64,000 nucleotides of DNA from Wujia chipingensis (GCF_014337155.1 NZ_CP060632.1:2301001-2365000); one strand, 5' to 3'; numbered from the stretch's first letter, positions 25,765 to 34,655 are shown. Translations and numbers: made by a program. The notes: generated by a model not told the origin, from the letters alone.

Positions 25765-26466
25765 TTACAAATCCTCCAATTCTGCTGCCGGCACCTTCGT
25801 TTCATTGTTATAATTTTTCTTGATCTGTCCGTCCTTCAGGACGATTACCTGATCAACCATATCCTTGATTGCGTTGTTATGTGTGACGATGATCATCGTT
25901 GTGCCATACTGCGCATTGATCTTCTCTAACAAAATGAGGATATCCCGGGAAGTTCTTGAATCCAGTGCTCCAGTTGGCTCATCGCAGAGCAGAAGCTTCG
26001 GATTCTTGATGAGTGCACGGGCAATCGCGCAACGCTGCTGCTGTCCACCGGACAACTGCGATGGGAATTTGTTCTGATGCTCGGTGAGTCCAAGCACATC
26101 CAGAAGCTCATCCATATCTAACGGCTGATCAGTCAGATATTCGCATACCTGAATATTCTCGCGCACGGTAAGGTTCGGAACCAGATTGTAAAACTGAAAG
26201 ATAAATCCAAGATAATCTCTACGATAATCAGAGAGCGCATCCATTTTAAGTCCTACCATCTCCTGTCCGTCGACCTGAATCGAACCGGAATCTACCACAT
26301 CCAGTCCACCGATACAGTTTAACAATGTGGATTTACCGGAACCACTCGTTCCCTGAATCACGCACATCTTTCCCTTCTCGACACCAACCGACACGCCTTT
26401 CAATACCTGCATATAACTGCCACCCTCACCGTAGCTTTTCTTTACATCTGATACCTCTACATACAT
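25765..26466 (-). CDS. ABC transporter ATP-binding protein (MacB/LolD type)
   Basis: Protein of 233 residues. Walker A is GTSGSGKST, the Q-loop lies in FIFQFYNLVPNLT, the signature is LSGGQQQR, Walker B LLLCDEPTGALD and the switch histidine in IVTHN. It energises the adjacent FtsX-type permease. AAGGAGG precedes the ATG. Two copies of the TetR operator lie in its upstream region, which implies repression by the TetR protein next door. Confidence 0.95.
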   Translation of the reverse strand: MYVEVSDVKKSYGEGGSYMQVLKGVSVGVEKGKMCVIQGTSGSGKSTLLNCIGGLDVVDSGSIQVDGQEMVGLKMDALSDYRRDYLGFIFQFYNLVPNLTVRENIQVCEYLTDQPLDMDELLDVLGLTEHQNKFPSQLSGGQQQRCAIARALIKNPKLLLCDEPTGALDSRTSRDILILLEKINAQYGTTMIIVTHNNAIKDMVDQVIVLKDGQIKKNYNNETKVPAAELEDL

Positions 26467-26518
26467 CCTATTGATCCTCCTTGTGTTTTCTTTTTATTTT
26501 ATTTGTATCTTCTTTGTC

Positions 26519-26535
26519 GCATAACAGTGTTATGT
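26519..26535. promoter_or_regulatory. TetR operator, site 1
   Basis: The inverted repeat CATAACAGTGTTATG is one of three sites sharing the pattern ACATAACAnnGTTATGT. It lies 53 bases upstream of the ATPase start. Confidence 0.75.
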
Positions 26536-26581
26536 TTTGATTGCATTAAGCTGAAAGATTTTTTACCTAAGATTGCTAACG

Positions 26582-26598
26582 ACATAACATCGTTATGT
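26582..26598. promoter_or_regulatory. TetR operator, site 2
   Basis: ACATAACATCGTTATGT is a near-perfect palindrome, extended by one G-C pair outside. It lies between the TetR gene end and the ATPase gene. Confidence 0.75.
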
Positions 26599-26610
26599 CG
26601 TCGTCTTATA

Positions 26611-26646
26611 AAAAGCTATGCAACATATTAATGCATACATAGCTGA
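26611..26646 (-). terminator. Terminator of the TetR gene
   Basis: AGCTATGTATGCA pairs with TGTTGCATAGCT, followed by TTTTAT, just past the TetR stop at 26653. Confidence 0.75.
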
Positions 26647-26652
26647 TTTTCT

Positions 26653-27267
26653 TTATTGCTTTTGAAACATGGCGTTCCATCCACCCAGCAGATAGTTCAT
26701 AACCTGTTCCATATGCTTCAACGCCTTCTGCTCATCCTTCTCATGCAGCAGTAAGTGAGAAAATGCATTGATCTGTACATGTGCCACCCAATGCAACGTA
26801 TATTCATCCGGTGATTCCACGCCCAACACTTTCGCCTGTTCTGCTGCAAAGACCTGATATCCATTCTCCATAATTGCCACGAATTCATCGATGCAATTTT
26901 CAAACCGAGACCCCTGGCTCTTCGTCAAAATCAAGGTAAACATATCATAGTTCGCATATAGAAGATGGATAATCTGCGTACTTGCAAACATATCATCCTG
27001 CATGTTATCTTCCCTTGCATCCGGAAACTGTTGCAGTTCCATGAGTTCCTGACGCATATGCTGTTGCAGCATGTGCTTTAGCTTTTCCAAAACCGGCTCC
27101 ACTATTGCCGCAAACAAATCTTCCTTATCCTGAAAGAAGAAATATAATGCACCGGTTGTCACCCCGGCATTCTTACAGATTGATCGAAGCGAGGCTCCCT
27201 GATATCCTTTTTCCAAGAATTCCTGCTTGGCACTCGCCAACAGCAACTCCCTTGTTTCCTTTTCCAC
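26653..27267 (-). CDS. TetR/AcrR family regulator
   Basis: Protein of about 204 residues. The N-terminal helix-turn-helix (GASLRSICKNAGVTTGALYF) is followed by FFQDKEDLF, the usual TetR continuation, and a helical ligand-binding domain. I place the start at GTG 27267, because AAAAGGAG stands 8 bases before it. The in-frame ATG at 27291 lacks a site and lies inside a repeated leader. Three copies of one palindrome, two before the ABC operon and one upstream of this gene, make it the likely repressor of both. The inducer is unknown. Confidence 0.88.
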   Translation of the reverse strand: MEKETRELLLASAKQEFLEKGYQGASLRSICKNAGVTTGALYFFFQDKEDLFAAIVEPVLEKLKHMLQQHMRQELMELQQFPDAREDNMQDDMFASTQIIHLLYANYDMFTLILTKSQGSRFENCIDEFVAIMENGYQVFAAEQAKVLGVESPDEYTLHWVAHVQINAFSHLLLHEKDEQKALKHMEQVMNYLLGGWNAMFQKQ

Positions 27268-27290
27268 TTTTCTTGCTCCTTTTCGCTCCA

Positions 27291-27402
27291 TCCTGATACA
27301 GGCTTCGCCTGTAGGAGGCTCCTCGGGTATCGCCCCATCACTTCGTGATGCGGCAGGTCGTCGCCTCCATCTTAATACAGGCTTCGCCTGTAGGAGGCTC
27401 CT
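27291..27402. repeat. Direct repeats in the TetR leader
   Basis: Two units of about 32 bases start near 27291 and 27370 (period 78). Each contains the self-complementary ACAGGCTTCGCCTGT and then AGGAGGCTCCT. Between them lies another small palindrome, CATCACTTCGTGATG. They fall between the TetR operator and the TetR start, so they would form hairpins in its 5' leader. Confidence 0.8.
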
Positions 27403-27403
27403 T

Positions 27404-27420
27404 ACATAACACCGTTATGT
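27404..27420. promoter_or_regulatory. TetR operator, site 3
   Basis: ACATAACACCGTTATGT matches the two sites before the ABC operon. It is placed for autoregulation of the TetR gene. Confidence 0.78.
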
Positions 27421-27460
27421 TAACGTATATTGCGCCAACTGTCAACCCTTATTTTTTAAT

Positions 27461-27752
27461 TTGGGGGATTTCCCCGATTTTCCAACTTTTCCCCCAACCC
27501 ACTTGCTTCCCAACAGCTTCCGGTTGGGGGATTTTCCCGATTTCTCAACTTTTCCCCCAACCCACTTGTTTCCCTTTAGCTTCCGGTTGGGGGATTTTCC
27601 CGATTTCTCAACTTTTCCCCCAACACGCTTGCTTCTCAGCTGCTTCCGGTTGGGGAATTTTCCCAATTTTCCAACTTTTCCCCCAACACGCTTGCTTCCC
27701 AATAGCTTCCGGTTGGGGGATTTTTCCGATTTCTCAACTTTTCCCCCAATTT
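27461..27752. repeat. 63-bp tandem array 1 (four units and a partial)
   Basis: Units start at 27461, 27524, 27587, 27650 and 27713, an exact 63-bp period. Each opens with TTGGGGGATTTTCCCGATTT and carries TTTTCCCCCAAC about 20 bases later, which pair into a hairpin, then ACTTGCTTCC and GCTTCCGG. Because 63 is divisible by three, both strands stay open and give 21-residue repeats, but no start or ribosome site suits them. A related array lies at 53755-54003. Confidence 0.92.
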
Positions 27753-27769
27753 ACCACTCAAACTAACAT

Positions 27770-27798
27770 AAAAAAGCAGCCGACTTTCATCGACTGCC
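27770..27798 (-). terminator. Terminator of the bile salt hydrolase gene
   Basis: GCAGTCGA pairs with TCGGCTGC (one G-U pair) around a short loop, followed by six T on the minus strand, 55 bases past the stop. Confidence 0.8.
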
Positions 27799-27852
27799 TA
27801 AATCCCTAGCTGCTGCAAAAAGCAAACTATTTCATTATTTTATCCACACTTC

Positions 27853-28827
27853 TTAATTCACCACACGAATCTGCTCTTCGTTGATCAGCGGATACCGTCG
27901 AAGTGTATCTCCATCCAGATTCTCCCGGTGCATATCCACCGCCTGAATCTGATGATTCTCATAAGTTGTATAATAATAGATTCCCTTGTCCGCATTGACA
28001 CAGGACGTATAAATCGTAATCTCATACTTCCCAGGTTCCACCTCACAACAGCCACGCTGCTGCTCTACCGAACCTAAGATATGGAAGAACTGGCTCACGC
28101 TCTCCGCCTCTGACTCTCCGGAGATTGCATGCATCTTCGTAAATGCGACCTTCGCAAACCGCGACGCCGACGAAAGATCGCCCGGAAGTCCAAGTCCACC
28201 CATGCCTCGACTATATGTCGCAAGCGGCAGCTCCTTCGCAAAGTGATTTTCCGGCTGGCTTGGTGATACATGCATGTAATTGTTCAGCATGAACATCTGC
28301 ACCGGAAATGGCGGATTGTTGGTCAGCACTCCAACCGGATTGTCATAGACATGCAAGCCATCTTCCACACATTCTACCACAATTGCGGCATCCTTATCTG
28401 CAATCATCCAATGCAGCGATGCACATGGCAGCTTCTCACTATACGGCGTTCCAACGAGATTCATCTTCTCCAACACTTTGCGTGCTTCGAGCACCGTTGC
28501 ACACTGACTTAAAATCCATGGGATAAACTCAAACTGTGCCACATTCTCACGCCCTGCCTGCACGTCCTGATACTTCGCATTCCCAACGAAATTCAAGCCC
28601 GCCATACCAAGTCCCTTCTCATTTACTGCATCATAGTAGAGCGGATAATCGTCTGCCACATACGCCATACCGATCATAGCATAATGTGTCTTCACTTCAC
28701 TCATGTGCCGGAACCGGAAACAGAAATTCCGCGGTGTCACCGTCACCTCATCGCCATACGAAAACTCATAATCAAGCGTCCGTCCAAAATAAAAATCCTT
28801 CGTCTTATACGTCGCTGCTGTACACAT
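27853..28827 (-). CDS. bsh: Choloylglycine hydrolase (bile salt hydrolase)
   Basis: Ntn-hydrolase of 324 residues that cleaves glycine or taurine from conjugated bile acids. Removal of Met exposes Cys2 as the nucleophile. The other active-site residues of the family are in place: Arg16 (FGRTLDYE), Asp19, Asn79 (AGLNFVGN), Asn170 (VLTNNPPF) and Arg223 (SSASRFAKV). Length and motifs fit clostridial bile salt hydrolases rather than penicillin V acylase. No signal peptide, so it is cytoplasmic. It is a single-gene unit. A 290-bp palindromic element fills the space upstream and may have replaced or separated its promoter. Confidence 0.95.
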   Translation of the reverse strand: MCTAATYKTKDFYFGRTLDYEFSYGDEVTVTPRNFCFRFRHMSEVKTHYAMIGMAYVADDYPLYYDAVNEKGLGMAGLNFVGNAKYQDVQAGRENVAQFEFIPWILSQCATVLEARKVLEKMNLVGTPYSEKLPCASLHWMIADKDAAIVVECVEDGLHVYDNPVGVLTNNPPFPVQMFMLNNYMHVSPSQPENHFAKELPLATYSRGMGGLGLPGDLSSASRFAKVAFTKMHAISGESEAESVSQFFHILGSVEQQRGCCEVEPGKYEITIYTSCVNADKGIYYYTTYENHQIQAVDMHRENLDGDTLRRYPLINEEQIRVVN

Positions 28828-28859
28828 CCTGTATCTCCTTCCAAAGTCAAAAATTTGTT

Positions 28860-29149
28860 ATTACGAAACCTATTTGTAAATATCGTACGTATATAAACAT
28901 ATCAGATTTGTGGAATATAGATATGTTTGGAACATAGAAGTACTTGATGTTCTGTAAATATCCAGCAATGTTTGAACACGATGTTCAAACAAGCCGCCGC
29001 TGAGCCATGGACGGCGAATCGGCGGCGGTTGCGTCCGTTATCAAAACTTATATCAGAACATCTTTAGTACTTCTTAGTTTCAATACATCCTATATTATAC
29101 AAATCTGATATGTAATATACGTACGATTTTTGTTATATTATTTCGTAAT
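28860..29149. mobile_element. Palindromic MITE-like element, copy 1
   Basis: The ends ATTACGAAA and TTTCGTAAT and some 90 bases inside them form an imperfect inverted repeat. Matching arm parts are CGTACGTATAT, CATATCAGATTTGT, GAAGTACT and GATGTTCTG with their complements. The centre holds a second palindrome TTTGAACACGATGTTCAAA and a third hairpin, GCCGCCG with CGGCGGC around GAGCCATGGAC. No coding capacity. A relative lies at 61602-61879 in the opposite orientation. It resembles a non-autonomous transposon, but no transposase or clear target duplication is visible. Confidence 0.8.
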
Positions 29150-29153
29150 TCTC

Positions 29154-30842
29154 CTAATTTTCAGCCTCTGCTTTCTTCGTGAACAGCTTCTTCAGACAAC
29201 TAAATGCAACCAGCACACCAAGTACCATCAGCAGGATTGCGACGATAAACTGCAGTCCATCGACGAGCATTGTTGCATTTCCGCCGGCGATGTTCTTTAC
29301 AAGTGCGATTGTCTTCTGTACCAATGCAGTAAATGTTACGGCAAGCATGATGAACATTGGTGCGTACAGTGTCCAGCCGGTTCTTCCGGTTGTCTTCAAG
29401 AATACTGCAAGCGCAATCAATACAAGCGCTGCAAGCAACTGGTTTGCAGAACCAAACAAAGGCCATACATTAGTATATCCACCAAGTGTCAGTAAATATC
29501 CAAAGAATAATGTTACCACAGTTGCGAAATATTTGTTAGTCAAAATTTTCTGCCATACAGGCATCTTGGATGTATCGGTTGTATCGCCGAGGAACAGCTC
29601 CTGGAAAGACATACGACCGATACGCGCAACGGAATCAAGCGATGTCAGTGCAAGTGCAGATACACACATTGTCATAAATACAGTTGCGAGCTGAACCGGC
29701 AGACCAAGCTTCTCCAGGAATCCTGCAACACCACTGGAGAAGATTGCAAATGGTGTTCCCTCCGGCTTCGTACCATTGACTGCAACAGCACCAACAACAA
29801 CCAACGCGATGATACCAAGCAAGGACTCTACAATCATGGCACCATAACCAACCATCGGCATATCCTTCTCGTTCCGGATCGTCTTTGATGATGTACCGGA
29901 AGATACCAGACTGTGGAATCCGGAAACGGCACCACAGGCAATCGTGACAAACAATGTTGGGAACAGATAATTTCCACCGACATTAAATCCGTTATATGCA
30001 TTGAGCTGCATCGTTGGATGTGCTACGACAACACCGACAACCGCACCGATGATCATGCCAAGCAGCATGAATGTCGTCATGTAATCACGTGGCTGCATCA
30101 GTAACCACATTGGCATAACCGATGCAAGGAACAGATATGCCATAACAATGTAGATCCATGCACTCTTTGTAGCATACCATGGAAAATGCATACCAAGCGC
30201 AAACATACCTACCAAAAGTGCGATTGCAATGACAGCTCTGACGCCCTCATTCATATTCTTTACATGTTTCTGAATTACACCAAATACAATTGCTGCTACG
30301 ATAAACAACATAGAGATAGAAGCGGCGGATGCATTTGCGTAGCTTGTCTCCTTCGCCATATCTGCAACACCCTTACCAACAAAGGTTCCGGCTACCATAT
30401 CCGTAAATGCTGCGATAACAAGCAATGTGAACAACCAGCAAAACAGCATAAAAAGCTTTCTTCCTGCCTTACCGATATACTTCTCGATGATCATACCCAT
30501 CGATTTTCCTTCGTTCTTCACAGATGCATACAAAGCACCGAAATCCTGTACGGCTCCAAAGAACAATCCACCGATCAACAGCCAGAGCAATACCGGCACC
30601 CAGCCGAATACAGATGCAAGGATTGGTCCGGTTACAGGGCCTGCACCTGCAATGGATGAAAACTGATGTGAAAATACCGTGAATTTGGATGATGGAACAT
30701 AGTCTTCTCCATCCTCGTACTTCACTGCCGGAGTTTCAGCTTTCGGATCAAGTCCCCATTTCTTTGCAAGCCATCTGCCATAGAAAAGATAGCCCGCGAA
30801 CAACACTACAATTCCGATTAAAACAATTACTAAACCATTCAT
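29154..30842 (-). CDS. cstA: Carbon starvation protein CstA family transporter
   Basis: Membrane protein of 562 residues with about 15 helices. It starts MNGLVIVLIGIVVLFAGYLF, then YGRWLAKKWGLDP and the conserved SSIAGAGPVTGPI. Family members import peptides or pyruvate by coupling to ions. The C-terminal tail is short and charged. GAGGAAGT lies before ATG 30842. A complete T-box leader precedes it, so expression should rise when one tRNA is uncharged, which favours an amino acid or peptide uptake role over a general starvation role. Confidence 0.92.
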   Translation of the reverse strand: MNGLVIVLIGIVVLFAGYLFYGRWLAKKWGLDPKAETPAVKYEDGEDYVPSSKFTVFSHQFSSIAGAGPVTGPILASVFGWVPVLLWLLIGGLFFGAVQDFGALYASVKNEGKSMGMIIEKYIGKAGRKLFMLFCWLFTLLVIAAFTDMVAGTFVGKGVADMAKETSYANASAASISMLFIVAAIVFGVIQKHVKNMNEGVRAVIAIALLVGMFALGMHFPWYATKSAWIYIVMAYLFLASVMPMWLLMQPRDYMTTFMLLGMIIGAVVGVVVAHPTMQLNAYNGFNVGGNYLFPTLFVTIACGAVSGFHSLVSSGTSSKTIRNEKDMPMVGYGAMIVESLLGIIALVVVGAVAVNGTKPEGTPFAIFSSGVAGFLEKLGLPVQLATVFMTMCVSALALTSLDSVARIGRMSFQELFLGDTTDTSKMPVWQKILTNKYFATVVTLFFGYLLTLGGYTNVWPLFGSANQLLAALVLIALAVFLKTTGRTGWTLYAPMFIMLAVTFTALVQKTIALVKNIAGGNATMLVDGLQFIVAILLMVLGVLVAFSCLKKLFTKKAEAEN

Positions 30843-30908
30843 ACTTCCTCACCCGCCACGCGGCGGCTCCCTTCTGAATATTTTTGTTACAAAGAGTAAA
30901 CACATAAA

Positions 30909-31229
30909 AAACCTCCGTCTTATATAAAGACGAAGGTTTAAACTTCCGCGTTACCACTTTATTTGCCGCATATGCGACCACTCATTCTTATCTTACAGAC
31001 CGCATATCGATATATTTGCATCTTTTGCATCATCTCAACATGTCATCTGTGAAATAAGCTTCTATGTAACGGTAGAAAACCGGTGACACCTAATGTCCTT
31101 CTAGGAATTCAGTGCACTGCTCGCAGAGGATAATTCCCGAAATCCTACACTGTCTCACACCAGCCGACAGCTCTCTGAAGTATTTCCTTTCGAAAACCTT
31201 GTTCTGTTCTCAGCATTTGCTCTTTGTTT
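30909..31229 (-). ncRNA. T-box riboswitch leader of cstA
   Basis: On the minus strand the hallmark AAAGTGGTAACGCG (30960-30947) is followed by a terminator hairpin AAACCTTCGTCTT with AAGACGGAGGTTT and a run of six T (30939-30907). Upstream, CTGTC-GGCTGGTGTGA-GACAG forms the tip of Stem I with the GGTG element. By the usual GAA-nn-codon-C spacing in Stem I the specifier reads ATC (31141-31139), isoleucine. The class is secure; the specifier is tentative. Confidence 0.9.
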
Positions 31230-31235
31230 ACCGAC

Positions 31236-31264
31236 ATACTAGTCCTATTAAAAACGAATGTCAA
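31236..31264 (-). promoter_or_regulatory. Promoter of the T-box-cstA transcript
   Basis: TTGACA (31264-31259), a 17-base spacer and TAGTAT (31241-31236) on the minus strand. It lies just ahead of the T-box and 65 bases past the feoB stop. Confidence 0.8.
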
Positions 31265-31328
31265 GTACTTTTTTGAATTTTTTTCGCAATCAAAACTTCA
31301 TTTATGCTTTGATTTATGAAGCAACCAT

Positions 31329-33713
31329 TTATACCACGCCGAATGCTAATCCAACTGCGTGCACCAGAAATGCAACAACCCATGCGATGAGACACTGCGC
31401 AATAACCGTGATCACTGCCGCTTTTGTGCCGCCCATTTCCCGCTTCACAGTAGCAATCGCAGCCACACATGGTGTATAAAGCAGCGTAAAGATCAGGAAT
31501 ACCATTGCCGTAAACGGAGTAAATAACGTTGCCACGCTCGTCACATCACCACCGAGCAGAACCGTAAGCGTTGATACCACGCTCTCTTTTGCGGTAAATC
31601 CTGTAATCAGCGCCGTTGATACTCTCCAGTCACCGAATCCAAGGGGCTTGAAGATTGGAGCAATCAGGCTTCCGATTAAGGCAAGCATACTCTGGTCTGC
31701 CGACGCAGCTACGTTGAACCGCAGATCGAAGGTCTGCAGGAACCAGATAATGATCGAGGCAAGGAAGATAATCGTAAATGCTTTCTGGATAAATCCCTTT
31801 GCCTTCTCCCAGATCAGGTGCAGCACGCTTTTGGCAGACGGCAGCCGGTAGTTCGGCAATTCCATCACGAAAGGAACCGGCTCACCCTTGAATTTCGTCA
31901 TCTTCAGAATCAGTGCGTAGATCACTGCACACACGATTCCGATCAGATAAAGTCCGACCATCGCAAACACACGATACTGCCGTTGCACAAATGCACTGAT
32001 CATAAGTGTATAGATTGGCAGCTTCGCACTACAGCTCATAAATGGCGTCAGCAGGATCGTCATCTTCCGGTCACGTTCACTCGAGAGTGTCCGTGTCGCC
32101 ATGATCGCAGGCACGGAACATCCAAATCCAATCAGCATCGGCACGAAGCTTCTGCCCGATAATCCGATCTTACGAAGCGGTTTATCCATGACAAATGCAA
32201 CCCGCGCCATATATCCGGTATCTTCCAGAATCGACAGGAAGAAAAACAGGATCACAATCGTTGGCAGAAAACTGATGACACTTCCGACACCCTGACAGAT
32301 ACCATCCACCACAAGAGAACGTACCACCGGATTAATCTGCGCAACGATAAGTCCCTTGTCGATCCATCCAATGACCGCATCAACGCCAAGCGCCATCACA
32401 TCGGACAACCACGCACCAAGCAGGCTGAAGGTCATGGCAAAAACAATCGCCATAATCCCGATGAAGCACGGAATCGCTGTGTATTTTCCTGTCAGAAGCT
32501 TATCTATCTTTACGCTTCTCCGGTGTTCTTTACTCTCATGCGGACGCACAACCGTCTTCTCGCACAATCTCCCGATAAACTGAAACCGCATATCGGCGAT
32601 TGCCGCTTCCCGGTCAAGCCCGGTTTCCTTCTCCATGACCGACACGATCTGCTCAAATGCTTCCTTCTTATCTTCTGCAAGCTGCAGTGCATCCTCGATC
32701 GGTGTATCCTTCTCAATCAGCTTTGTTGCAGCAAACCGCACAGGAAGATCGGCTTCCTTCGCATCATTTTCAATCATATGCGCAACCGCATGGATACAGC
32801 GATGCACCGCTCCAACCGGATCTTTGTCATCCTTACTGTCCGGGCAGAAATCAATTCTTCCCGGCGGTTCATGGTATCTTGCCACATGCATGGCATGGCT
32901 TACCAGTTCGTCGATACCTTCATTCTTCGCAGCCGAGATTGGCACCACCGGAATTCCAAGTATCTGCTCGAGCTCATTGACACGGATCGTACCACCGTTC
33001 GCCCGTACCTCATCCATCATATTCAGTGCAAGCACCATCGGGATTCCAAGCTCCATCAGCTGCATCGTCAGACACAGATTCCGTTCTAAGTTCGACGCAT
33101 CCACAATATTGATAATGCCGCTTGGCTTACCTTCAATCAGGAATTCCCGCGTCACAATCTCCTCGCTTGAATACGGGGAAAGCGAATATATACCAGGCAG
33201 ATCTGTCACTGTTGCCTCCGGATGATTCCGGATCGTACCATCCTTCCGGTCAACCGTCACACCGGGGAAATTCCCGACATGCTGATTGGCGCCGGTCAGC
33301 TGGTTAAACAGTGTCGTCTTGCCACAGTTCTGATTGCCGGCAAGCGCAAATGTCAGCTTACCGCCCTTCGGAACAGCCGTCTTCTCGTCATGTACATGAG
33401 TGGGATCCGCCTGTCCTAACTCACCAACTCCCGGGTGTTCAATCGACTCATAACGCACATTCTGTTTTGGCGCCTCCGCTTCCTTTTCATGCACATGATC
33501 CACATCTATTTTCTGTGCCTCACTCAAGCGCAGCGTAAGCTCATATCCGCGCACCTTCATCTGTACCGGGTCACCCATCGGTGCAATCTTCTGCAGAGTG
33601 ACTTCCGTTCCCGGCGTCAGTCCCATATCCAGAAGATGATGCCGCAAGGCACCTTCTCCGCCGACCGCCGTGATATAAGCACTCTGCCCCGGCTGTAATT
33701 CATCCATTGTCAT
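31329..33713 (-). CDS. feoB: Ferrous iron transporter FeoB with fused FeoA domain
   Basis: Protein of 794 residues. Residues 1-72 form a FeoA (SH3-like) domain (LQPGQSAYITAVGGEGALRH, LLDMGLTPGTEV). A His-rich linker follows, then the FeoB G domain: G1 GNQNCGKTT (126-134), G3 DLPGIYSLSP and G4 NMMDE. The membrane part carries the Gate regions (GFGCSVPAIMATRT, TPFMSCSAKLPIY). It imports Fe2+ driven by nucleotide hydrolysis. Start at the ATG 33713 with GGAG upstream. FeoC is not seen. Control by Fur is expected, but I find no clear box in the 160-base upstream gap. Confidence 0.96.
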   Translation of the reverse strand: MTMDELQPGQSAYITAVGGEGALRHHLLDMGLTPGTEVTLQKIAPMGDPVQMKVRGYELTLRLSEAQKIDVDHVHEKEAEAPKQNVRYESIEHPGVGELGQADPTHVHDEKTAVPKGGKLTFALAGNQNCGKTTLFNQLTGANQHVGNFPGVTVDRKDGTIRNHPEATVTDLPGIYSLSPYSSEEIVTREFLIEGKPSGIINIVDASNLERNLCLTMQLMELGIPMVLALNMMDEVRANGGTIRVNELEQILGIPVVPISAAKNEGIDELVSHAMHVARYHEPPGRIDFCPDSKDDKDPVGAVHRCIHAVAHMIENDAKEADLPVRFAATKLIEKDTPIEDALQLAEDKKEAFEQIVSVMEKETGLDREAAIADMRFQFIGRLCEKTVVRPHESKEHRRSVKIDKLLTGKYTAIPCFIGIMAIVFAMTFSLLGAWLSDVMALGVDAVIGWIDKGLIVAQINPVVRSLVVDGICQGVGSVISFLPTIVILFFFLSILEDTGYMARVAFVMDKPLRKIGLSGRSFVPMLIGFGCSVPAIMATRTLSSERDRKMTILLTPFMSCSAKLPIYTLMISAFVQRQYRVFAMVGLYLIGIVCAVIYALILKMTKFKGEPVPFVMELPNYRLPSAKSVLHLIWEKAKGFIQKAFTIIFLASIIIWFLQTFDLRFNVAASADQSMLALIGSLIAPIFKPLGFGDWRVSTALITGFTAKESVVSTLTVLLGGDVTSVATLFTPFTAMVFLIFTLLYTPCVAAIATVKREMGGTKAAVITVIAQCLIAWVVAFLVHAVGLAFGVV

Positions 33714-33923
33714 CTATCATCATCTCCATCTCAAACATCTCTTATATTTCTACATATTTTACAATCCAAATTACATAATACAACTGAATAACCATCAACG
33801 CAAACATTATTACAGGCAGAACAAAAAATAATACAGCATCCGACCGGTCAGTTCCATTGCATTCATCGTTTTTTCCATGTATAATAATGCAAAATATTAC
33901 AAAATAAGTGGGGGGTGTACATT

Positions 33924-34655
33924 ATGGATTCAAAACTATCCGATTCACAGATTATATCACAGATTTCTGGTCGTACTCGGAAAGTCTGTAAATGCATTGG
34001 AACGGAAAATCAAATCTCTGACCGGTGAATACCTTGTCAAAGGCGTGCTTGCAGAGAAGGTACAGGTTGAAAAATACGCACCAAATGAGTATATCAACCC
34101 GGACTTCGTGAAAAACTGCAACATTCTTCCAAACTACGATCGTATCTCCGGCTCGGATTATGTATCCGGTACTTATCGCGGGGTTCCGTTTACCTTCTGC
34201 GATCTGCATCTGCAGTATAAGGATACCTACCGGGATAAAAACGGACGGAAAAGAACCCGCTACCACGCAAAGAAAATGGTTTTCTCTCCGGTATCGTCAG
34301 CGGTGCGGCAGAATTTCTCGGCATGAGCCAGAACAAAGTTGAGATGGAGAGCGATCCATTCAACCAGCAGTTCAAGGTAATCACTTCCGATGACGAGCTT
34401 GCCTTCTATATTCTCACGCCACAATTCATGGAACATATTGTTGCTGCAGATGAGAAGGTCGACGGCTACACGAAGATTGAATTTGAGAACAGCAGAGTCA
34501 CGCTGGCACTAAATAACGGGAAAAATTCTTTCGAACTCACAAAGACACTTTGGAGCAAATCCCGTCTGGATGAAACCAGATTGCGGTTCCGCTATGAGCT
34601 TAATTCGATATTGAGTATTGTCGACGAAATGTTAACGAAAGAGAATTTGTTTTAG
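33924..34655 (+). pseudogene. DUF3137-like protein, broken gene
   Basis: ATG 33924 follows a G-rich ribosome site and gives MDSKLSDSQIISQIS before its frame closes. The sense continues in a second frame (NALERKIKSLTGEYLVKGVL to RYHAKKM) and then in a third (GIVSGAAEFLGMSQNKVEME to the stop at 34655). At least two frameshifts or a deletion are needed. The last part (AFYILTPQFMEHIV) matches the end of DUF3137 proteins. The N-terminal membrane helices normally present are missing. Its 3' end lies 12 bases before the epimerase gene. Confidence 0.65.

Noticed and set aside
27461..27752. CRISPR array
   Set aside because: The units are continuous 63-bp repeats without unique spacers, and no cas gene is in the window.
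27442..27809. Repeat proteins encoded by the 63-bp array on either strand
   Set aside because: The frames are open only because 63 is a multiple of three. There is no ribosome site or sensible start, and both strands are equally open.
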